From the NCBI GenBank assembly GCA_964356135.1, contig CAYHGV010000016.1, positions 1-38,465 on the forward strand: a DNA stretch of 38,465 bases, given 5' to 3'. The notes beneath the pieces are model-generated. The model saw nothing but the letters and a program-made list of their open reading frames with translations. It was not told the origin of the DNA and made no database searches. Shown piece after piece: positions 17,391 through 24,100 of this stretch; positions within the stretch are counted from its first letter, which is position 1, and the number at the start of each line of letters is the position of its first letter. The translations under genes and the position numbers were made by a program. The DNA comes from CAYHGV01 sp964356135. Its GTDB lineage: Bacteria; Hydrothermota; Tepidihabitantia; CAYHGV01.

Positions 17391-18305
17391 TCATCCCCGA
17401 ACCAACGCACCGAAAATATCTTCTAATGAGGGTTGGTCGAGGGCGATTGTGCTAATCTTGACACCATGTTGCTCGAAATCTTTTCTCAACCGCGGTTCGG
17501 TTTGTTTCGGGTTTTCGGTGAAGAGCCGGATGGTGTTGCCGTAAACGCCGGCTTCACCCAGGTCGGGCATCGCCAGCAGTAGTTTGAGGCCGATTTCCAA
17601 CGGGTGACATTCGATTTTCAAGATTGTGCCCGGAACCATTTTTTTTAATTCGGCGGGACTGCCGACCGCGATGAACTTACCCTGGTTCAGTAAGCCGAGG
17701 CGAAGGCAGTACTCGGCTTCATCGAGGTAGTGGGTCGTGACCAGGATTGTTTTTTTCTCTTCGACCAGTCGATGAATCAGTTCCCAAAAGCTGCGCCGGC
17801 TCACCGGGTCCATTCCCGCCGTCGGCTCGTCTAAGAAGATGACCTCGGGGTCATGGAGCAGCGCGCAGCCAAGGGCAAGTCGCTGGCGCACACCAGTCGA
17901 TAGTTCGCTTGCCCGGGAGGTGCGATAGCCGGTCAGGTCCAGATAGTCTATGACCGAATCGGGCTGGGAATGTGATACGCCATAGATTCGGGCATAGAAG
18001 TTCAGATTTTCTATTGCGGTCAGGTCATCATACAGTGAAAAACGCTGGGACATGTAGCCGATATTCTTTTTCAACTGGTAAGGGTTTTTGGTCGGGTCGA
18101 TACCGAGGACGGTGCAGGTGCCGGCACTGGGCCGGACGAGCCCGCAGAAAATCCGGATGGTCGTCGTCTTGCCGGCACCGTTTGGGCCTAAGAAACCGAA
18201 AATCTCGCCCTGACCGATCTCGAGGTTCACCGAGTCGACCGCGACAAACCGGCCAAATTTTTTGGTTAAGCCCTGGGCTTTAAGTACCGGCGGCAATGAA
18301 GACAT
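17391..18305 (-). CDS. ABC exporter ATPase, second of pair
   Basis: 304 residues from ATG 18305 (TTG 18311 is also in frame). Walker A GPNGAGKTT, Q-loop MSQRFSLYDDLT, Walker B VIFLDEPTAGMDP and switch His in LVTTHYLDEAEYC are present. The signature motif reads LSTGVRQR rather than LSGGMRQR, a known relaxation in paired ATPases. A C-terminal extension of about 80 residues ends LEDIFGALVRG, as in YbhF-type exporters. The gene overlaps the end of the preceding ATPase gene by 26 nt, so the two subunits are probably translated in a coupled way. Confidence 0.92.
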   Translation of the reverse strand: MSSLPPVLKAQGLTKKFGRFVAVDSVNLEIGQGEIFGFLGPNGAGKTTTIRIFCGLVRPSAGTCTVLGIDPTKNPYQLKKNIGYMSQRFSLYDDLTAIENLNFYARIYGVSHSQPDSVIDYLDLTGYRTSRASELSTGVRQRLALGCALLHDPEVIFLDEPTAGMDPVSRRSFWELIHRLVEEKKTILVTTHYLDEAEYCLRLGLLNQGKFIAVGSPAELKKMVPGTILKIECHPLEIGLKLLLAMPDLGEAGVYGNTIRLFTENPKQTEPRLRKDFEQHGVKISTIALDQPSLEDIFGALVRG

Positions 18306-19197
18306 CCTCAAGGTTGGGCTCGACCGGTCGAAGTTCGTCGATGCCGATACCGGCTTTTAGAAAATCTTTTTTAAGATCGATCCCGGAGGTGGAGATTAAA
18401 ACCGAAAACCCGGTGCCCGAAGTTTGAACCGATTGGACATAAACCAGACGTTCGAGCAGTGCTTGAGCTTTTTTCGGCGACGAACTGCGCAGGAAGAATT
18501 TCCGACCCTGGATGGTTTCGAGCAGGATTTCGGGTTGGGCGCAGGCTTTGAGTTTTCCCCGGCTCAATAGTCCAACCCGGCGAGCGCGCAACGCCTCTTC
18601 GACATAGACGGTGGTGAAGAGGATCGTTTTTCCTTCACTTAACAGGCTTAAAAAAAGGCGCCAGAACTCGCGGCGCGATACCGGGTCGATGCCGGTGGTC
18701 GGTTCATCCAGCAGGAGCAGCGCGGGAGAATGGACTAAGGCACAGCCTAATGCCAGTTTCTGGCGCATGCCGCCGGAGAGATTGCGGGCTAAAAATTTTT
18801 CAAACCCTTCGAGGCGGATGAAGGTAATGACCTCCCCGATCCGCTTGTTTCGGACCGACCGGCCGAGTCCATAGAAATCGGCATAGAATGACAGGTTCTC
18901 TTGAACCGTCAGGTCGGTATAGATGCTGAAGCGCTGGGGCATATACCCTATCCGCATTTTTACTGCCCGGTCCGGGCCGAACATATCCGTTCCCGAAACC
19001 TGGACCGTGCCGTGATCCGGTTTCAGGGTACTGGAAAGGAGACGGAGGAGAGTGGTTTTACCCGCGCCATCGGGACCGATGAGGGCGAAGAGTTCGCCCG
19101 GGCTGAGGGAGAGGGAAATTCCGGTTAGGGCAAAATCCCCCCACCGTTTTCCCAGATTATCAACTTCTAAGACGGATGGGATTGCGATTGCTTGGAT
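18280..19197 (-). CDS. ABC exporter ATPase, first of pair; start codon not identifiable
   Basis: About 305 residues if read from 19197. The first ATG in frame (18984) would remove Walker A, yet the open frame continues upstream and encodes SVLEVDNLGKRW ... ALIGPDGAGKTTLLRLL, a normal ABC N-terminus. Before that the frame holds only ATC, GCA, CCA-type codons back to a TAA at 19198-19200; there is no ATG, GTG or TTG. The most natural start by family length is the ATC at 19182 (ATC CCA TCC GTC). The upstream sequence is a repeat element ending at 19204, which may have displaced the real start. Other motifs: LSGGMRQK signature, LLLLDEPTTGIDP Walker B. The switch-region His is absent (LFTTVYVEEALRA), so this site may be degenerate. 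Confidence 0.8.
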   Translation of the reverse strand: MQAIAIPSVLEVDNLGKRWGDFALTGISLSLSPGELFALIGPDGAGKTTLLRLLSSTLKPDHGTVQVSGTDMFGPDRAVKMRIGYMPQRFSIYTDLTVQENLSFYADFYGLGRSVRNKRIGEVITFIRLEGFEKFLARNLSGGMRQKLALGCALVHSPALLLLDEPTTGIDPVSRREFWRLFLSLLSEGKTILFTTVYVEEALRARRVGLLSRGKLKACAQPEILLETIQGRKFFLRSSSPKKAQALLERLVYVQSVQTSGTGFSVLISTSGIDLKKDFLKAGIGIDELRPVEPNLEDVFIAAGT

Positions 19198-19203
19198 TTA
19201 TAA

Positions 19204-19308
19204 ACCCTGTTAGAAGCCCGGACTTGCATTAGATCCCGGTTTCGGTAAAAGGGGTTTATTTTTTTTCATCTTCTGCCCGGTCCAAAGGGTGAGGCTTTCT
19301 AACAGGGT
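19204..19308. repeat. CCCTGTTAGAA inverted-repeat element, copy 1
   Basis: ACCCTGTTAGAA (19204-19215) and its exact complement TTCTAACAGGGT (19297-19308) bound a 105-bp element. The 3' part of the small membrane protein gene lies inside it, and its other end touches the 5' end of the ATPase gene. Related copies at 36485 and 38139. Confidence 0.65.
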
Positions 19309-19504
19309 AAATCTTTCGGATGAGCTGGTAGGCGACCCAGATTCGAAAGATGCCGTAGGCGAGGATAACGATGCCAAAGCCGAGCCAGAGGGAATAGCCT
19401 TTCTTCGACAACCCCTGATAAATGAAGAATCCGCCCAATCCTAAGAAAACGATGGTGGAAAAGATTTTATAGATATCGAGCGGCGAGAGTTTCACGTTTT
19501 GCAT
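19256..19504 (-). CDS. Small two-helix membrane protein
   Basis: 82 residues. Two hydrophobic helices: IFSTIVFLGLGGFFIYQGL and LWLGFGIVILAYGIFRIWVAY, with a basic C-terminal tail. I do not recognise a family. The last 16 residues or so (from YPVRKP) are encoded by the repeat element 19204-19308, so the native tail may be altered. It has a clear promoter of the leaderless type and is upstream of the exporter genes on the same strand, 58 nt from the ATPase frame, so read-through into the exporter is possible. Confidence 0.6.
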   Translation of the reverse strand: MQNVKLSPLDIYKIFSTIVFLGLGGFFIYQGLSKKGYSLWLGFGIVILAYGIFRIWVAYQLIRKIYPVRKPHPLDRAEDEKK

Positions 19505-19510
19505 TCTCTA

Positions 19511-19538
19511 ACCATACCCCAAAGGTGAACGGTGTCAA
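19511..19538 (-). promoter_or_regulatory. Promoter of the small membrane protein, leaderless type
   Basis: Minus strand: TTGACA (19538-19533), 16-nt spacer, TATGGT (19516-19511), 6 nt, ATG 19504. No Shine-Dalgarno site. Confidence 0.65.
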
Positions 19539-19574
19539 GTGCGGCTTGAAGAGAGGGCTGAAGAGCTATACATT

Positions 19575-19650
19575 ACCACAAAGAACACAAAGATCACAAA
19601 GAAAGAATTCTTATAATTCATTAATCTCTTAAGCTTTTCCCTTTGTGGTT
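19575..19650. repeat. ACCACAAAG-type element with inverted ends
   Basis: ACCACAAAGAACACAAAG at the left (19575) and CCCTTTGTGGTT at the right (to 19650) are complementary at their outer ends. Same family as the 18-bp inverted repeats at 37977 and 38370. Confidence 0.55.
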
Positions 19651-19717
19651 AAAAATGGCTTTTTCAGTGGTTTCTTCGAAGCGAACCGGGCGCTCGAAGC
19701 GAGCGAAGTGGGGTGGC

Positions 19718-19745
19718 TTGACATTCGCCTGGTATTTCTTAATCT
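19718..19745 (+). promoter_or_regulatory. Promoter of hxlA, leaderless type
   Basis: TTGACA (19718-19723), 16-nt spacer, TAATCT (19740-19745), 5 nt, ATG 19751. It supports 19751 as the hxlA start. It may drive the whole run hxlA to the response regulator. Confidence 0.6.
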
Positions 19746-19750
19746 ACGCT

Positions 19751-20392
19751 ATGAGGCCGAAGCTTCAGGTGGCTTTGGATCTTAGCGAAGCTCGGCAGGC
19801 TTTGCGGCTCGCCCGGCTGGTAAAGCCGTATATCGACATCATCGAAGCGGGCACCCCATTGATTAAAGCCTTGGGCTTAAAAATCGTAACTCAATTGAAA
19901 AAACATTTTCCCGACCGGTTGCTGGTTGCGGATATGAAAACTGCAGATGTCGGAGCTCTGGAATCGAGGCTGGCGTTTCGAGCCGGTGCGGATATTACGA
20001 CCGTTCTTGGTGGTGCTCCACTGCCGACGATTGAAGCGGCGATCCGAGAAACACGTTCGTGTTCACGCCAGATTCTGGTGGATATGATTGGGATAAAAAC
20101 ACTTGCGGCACGCGCCCGGGAGATTGTACCTCTGAAACCCGACTATCTTGGAATCCATACCGGCATTGACGAGCAAAAAAGCGGTACCCAGCCGTTAGCG
20201 CAGCTGAGTGAGTTGGGACCACTCGGTATTCCTTTGGCAGTTGCCGGCGGGATTAATCTTCTTACCCTCGACCTGCTGGTTGAAATGCCGGTAGCGATTA
20301 TTATCGTCGGGAGCGCGATTACCACTGCTCCCAGTCCCCAAAAAGCAGCCCGGCTGATACGAGAGCGAATAGCAGCGCTCTGGCCAGGGTGA
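19751..20392 (+). CDS. hxlA: 3-hexulose-6-phosphate synthase
   Basis: 213 residues. The start is ATG 19751 (MRPKLQVALD); the in-frame codons further upstream belong to a repeat element. HPS joins formaldehyde and ribulose 5-phosphate to give hexulose 6-phosphate, or runs in reverse to make ribulose 5-phosphate from hexose in organisms without the oxidative pentose pathway. Motifs of the OMPDC suprafamily: QVALDL, DIIEAGTPLIK, LVADMKTADVGALES (the D-x-K-x-x-D active-site motif), GADITTVLGGA, and the phosphate-binding LAVAGGIN and IIVGSAI. It is followed 1 nt later by the isomerase gene, the classical pair. Confidence 0.93.
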   Translation: MRPKLQVALDLSEARQALRLARLVKPYIDIIEAGTPLIKALGLKIVTQLKKHFPDRLLVADMKTADVGALESRLAFRAGADITTVLGGAPLPTIEAAIRETRSCSRQILVDMIGIKTLAARAREIVPLKPDYLGIHTGIDEQKSGTQPLAQLSELGPLGIPLAVAGGINLLTLDLLVEMPVAIIIVGSAITTAPSPQKAARLIRERIAALWPG

Positions 20393-20393
20393 G

Positions 20394-20972
20394 ATGGAAG
20401 CATACTACCAGGGACTGTTAGCGCGGATCCGGCAGGTCGTCACCAAGATCAGGCATGACGAAGTGAAACGGTTTATCGCGATGATCAAAGATGCCCGCCG
20501 GGTGTATGTGGTGGGATCAGGCCGGTCCGGACTGGTGGCAAAGGCATTTGCGATGCGCCTGGTTCATTTGAGAAAACGAACCTTTGTCGTGGGTGAGACG
20601 GTGGTGCCGGCAATGCGCAGCCGCCAGGATATGCTGGTCGCGGTTTCAGGCTCGGGTCGAACCCGCTCGGTGGTAGAAATTGCCCGCACCGCTCACCATA
20701 TCGGTGGCAAGGTTGCAGCCATTACCGGTCATCGAACTTCACCGTTAACCGTTCTTGCCGATGTTGTGGTGCTGGTTCCAATCGCACAACGCGGAGCACA
20801 AGAAACCGGCTATGATGCACGTCAGCTTTTAGGTAAAGTTGTCCTGACGCCGCTGGGTTCGCTGTTTGAGCTCTCGGCGTTAGTTTTTTTTGAAGGTGCC
20901 ATCGCCCAGTTGATGCAGGAACTGGATATTACCGAGGAGCAGATGCGACGCCAGCACACCGTCCTGGAATAG
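20394..20972 (+). CDS. hxlB: 6-phospho-3-hexuloisomerase
   Basis: 192 residues, single SIS domain. It converts hexulose 6-phosphate to fructose 6-phosphate and completes the RuMP pair with hxlA. Family hallmarks: VYVVGSGRSGLVAKAFAMRLVHL, VVGETVVPAMRSRQDMLVAVSGSGRT, KVAAITGHRTSPLTVLADVVV, and the C-terminal LGSLFELSALVFFEGAIAQLM. Translationally coupled to hxlA (TGA-G-ATG). Confidence 0.93.
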   Translation: MEAYYQGLLARIRQVVTKIRHDEVKRFIAMIKDARRVYVVGSGRSGLVAKAFAMRLVHLRKRTFVVGETVVPAMRSRQDMLVAVSGSGRTRSVVEIARTAHHIGGKVAAITGHRTSPLTVLADVVVLVPIAQRGAQETGYDARQLLGKVVLTPLGSLFELSALVFFEGAIAQLMQELDITEEQMRRQHTVLE

Positions 20973-20983
20973 AGGGGGCAACG

Positions 20984-21193
20984 ATGGGGACTGAGCTACC
21001 CGGAAAGATTTGCCTGGACAAAAAAATGAATCTTGTAGTACCGGTCATCGAGCAGACGATGAAGAGAAATTCGGCAGACCGAAGAAGGATTGCGGGCACG
21101 CCCGGCCGGTTGGTTTATACTGGTCAGCGGTCGGAGAGTATCTCAACCCTTCCCGGATTGCGCTCGGTTTTTTATCCGGTTGGGCGAGTATGA
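20984..21193 (+). CDS. Possible small protein overlapping the kinase start
   Basis: 69 residues. GAGGGGG lies 5 nt upstream of the ATG, it begins 11 nt after hxlB, and it ends in TGA overlapping the kinase ATG (ATGA at 21190-21193), a normal coupling arrangement. The sequence (MGTELPGKICLDKKMNLVV...) matches no family I know. The alternative frame over the same DNA is also open into the kinase (TTG 21010), and a run of seven A at about 21021 could allow slippage between the two, so this may instead be a cytoplasmic N-terminal extension of the kinase. Confidence 0.35.
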   Translation: MGTELPGKICLDKKMNLVVPVIEQTMKRNSADRRRIAGTPGRLVYTGQRSESISTLPGLRSVFYPVGRV

Positions 21194-24100
21194 AGTTCAC
21201 GTATAAGCTGTTATTTTTCTGGCTTGTGCTAATAATTCTTCCTGTTTTTTTGTTCGGGTTTTCTGTTTTTCAACGGGACATGAAAGCTGAAAAGAAGGCG
21301 GTGTACACTGGGCGGTTACTGGAGGTCCGCTCGTTAGCCGATGAAATAGGAGATCGTTTTCAGGAAGTGCAGAACGGGTTCAGTGCGTTAGAAGAACTCC
21401 ATCCTCATGTCAGCGAAGAACTCTTGGTCTCCGCCCTGAAAAGAATATCGGTGGTTAAATCCCTGGTTCTTTTAGACCCGACCGGTAAACCTCAAATCGT
21501 TGTTCCCGCAACATCAAAATTAAAGAAAATGGATAATGCCCGGGCACTATATTTTACCGAACCGTTGGCAAGCGGCACGGTTTATCTTTCAGGCTTCATC
21601 GGAGATTCAACCGCTTTTATGTCGCTGCCGATCCGGTCTGCCGCCGGTTCGGTTAGGGCGGTGCTGGTCGGCGAGATTGATCTCAGCTTTATTAACCAGA
21701 GATTGTCAGCGCAAAGCGGCTCGATCGAGAAATCATTAATCTATATTGTCGATAAGCACGGTCAGATTTTTCCGCCGGCTCTCAGCCAGCAGAGCGATGG
21801 TGCCAGCTCGCCGGTAGTGAGTAGGATACGATCCGATTCGGCCGAGTGGGCGGGACCGTATCACCGGGGCCGAGTTCAAATGTTTGTTGCCTATGCACCG
21901 GTTCCTGCCACTACCTGGTGGGTAGTGATAGAACAGCCGTATGCGCAAGCTTTTTCTTCGGTCCTCAGTTTAGAGCATGCCGGATTAGAAATCCTGATCT
22001 TTTCAGTCATCGGGATCGTTTTCGTCGGTTTTTTGGGAAGCATACTCTTCGCTCGTCCGGTGAATAAACTGAGACAAGCGACAACTCAATTGGCGAGTGG
22101 AAACTACGAAGCGAGAGTAACCATTAAAACCCGAGATGAATTCGAACAGCTGGGCAATGTTTTCAATCGAATGGCGGAACGGGTGAAAGCTTATTTTTCC
22201 ATCTCCCGGGTGCTCACTCATTTTCTGGACGTCGAATCGTTATCGAAAAATGTCGTTACGATTATTCAGGGAATGACACACTACCGTTCGGTCGCGTTAT
22301 ATTTGAATAAATTTGAGACCGGCGAGTTGATTCATGTCGCCCGCCAATCCGAAACCGCCTCAGGCGAAAGTGCCGCGTTCAACGATGAGCTCAGAAAGAC
22401 ATGTATGACCAGCGGGAAGCCGTATCGTTCAAACGAAGGCGTACTGCTTCCGATAACCGGTAACGAGAAAGTATACGGATTATTAGAAATCGTCAATCAT
22501 TCTCGAGGTATAATCGACGAGGAGACGATTCAAGGGCTGGAGCAGGTCAGCCAGCACGTGGCGATCGCCCTGGCAAATGCTGAACTCTATAGTCAGGAGA
22601 CCAAAAGAGCGGCAGAGCAAGCAACCCTCTATAATGTGGCACACATCGCCAGCCAGTCCTTAAAACTGGAAGAGTTGTTGAGCCGGGTGTTGGATCAGGT
22701 GTTGGCGGCGACGAAACACGATATTGGCGGTATTTATCTCTGGGATGAGGTTGAGCACGAGATGGTGCTGAAGCAGCAGAAAGGATTACCGAGCGATTTT
22801 GTTAGCCAGAAGAGCCGGTGGAAACCTGGAAGTTCGAAGGATTCACCTTTTAGAACCGGTAGGGTCTATGTCGTAGAGGACCTGGAGAAGGATGCCCTTA
22901 TTACTCCAAATGAGATGAATGCGTTAAAGATTCGGTCAGGAGTTTTTGTCCCGCTGAAGGCAAAGGGCGAAATCATTGGTGCAATGCAACTCGCGACGTA
23001 CCGGGTCCGACGGTTTGAACCGGGAGACGTTGCATTGCTGACCGCGGTCGGCGAGGAGATTGGGATTGCTATCTCAAACGCCAAGCTCTTTTCAGATATT
23101 TCTCAGCGATTCAACGAACTTCAGAGCATCCAGGAATTGGGGACCCGTCTGGGCGGAGAATTAAAGGAAACGAGAGTGATAAAATTGGTAACGACCCAGG
23201 CTCGGCGGCTGTCCGGTGCTACCAGCGCCTGGATAAATCTTGTTAGCGTGGATGGCAAGTACCGGGTTCATCGAGGTTGCGTTGGGCAGGGAGCAACTAA
23301 AATGGAGGGCACGGAGATTGAAATCAAAGATGCTTTGCAGGACCTGGTTATTAAAAATGGCGAACCAATTATTTCCAATGAGGTTCAAAAAGATAGCCGG
23401 GCACTTAATACTATCGTCGATGACCTCGACATTCGGAATGCAATCATTGTGCCATTGAGAGTGAAAGATCAGATTATCGGCTGTCTGACCGTTTTTAACC
23501 AGAAACTCCATCGACCATTTACGTCGGAACACCTCCGGCTGTTGACGATCTTTGCCAATCAGGCAGTGGTTGCAATTGAGAACGCCCGGCTCCACAGTGC
23601 GCGCCGACGCCAGGTCGAGGAAAAGACAATTGTCAGTGATATCATGCGGAGTCTTGCTAACAATCTGGATCTCGAACGTGCTTTCCAGACCGTCGTTGAA
23701 GGACTCCGTACGCTCACCGGTTGTGAGCGGGTCAGTCTTGCCATCATCGATAAAACCCTCGAGCACTTTACCATGGTCGCCTTAGACCAGCCTCGTCCGG
23801 AATTGAACAAAGGAACTACCCTGCCCCTATCGGCTACTGCCTCGGCCGGAGATCTGCTTGCCGGCCATCCGCATTTGACGCCGGATTTAGACACCGAAGT
23901 CGACTATCCGGGTGAACGAGCGCTCTATGATGCCGGTTTCCGTTCGCGCATCAATCTACCCCTGATGGTCGGCGAGCAGGTGATAGGCGCATTGAATCTG
24001 GCGAGCCGCCAACGTGCCGGTTTTACCGAAGTCGACCTGCCGGTCCTGCAGCAGATTGCCGATGTACTGGCGATCGCGATCGAAAACTCCCGGCTCTTCG

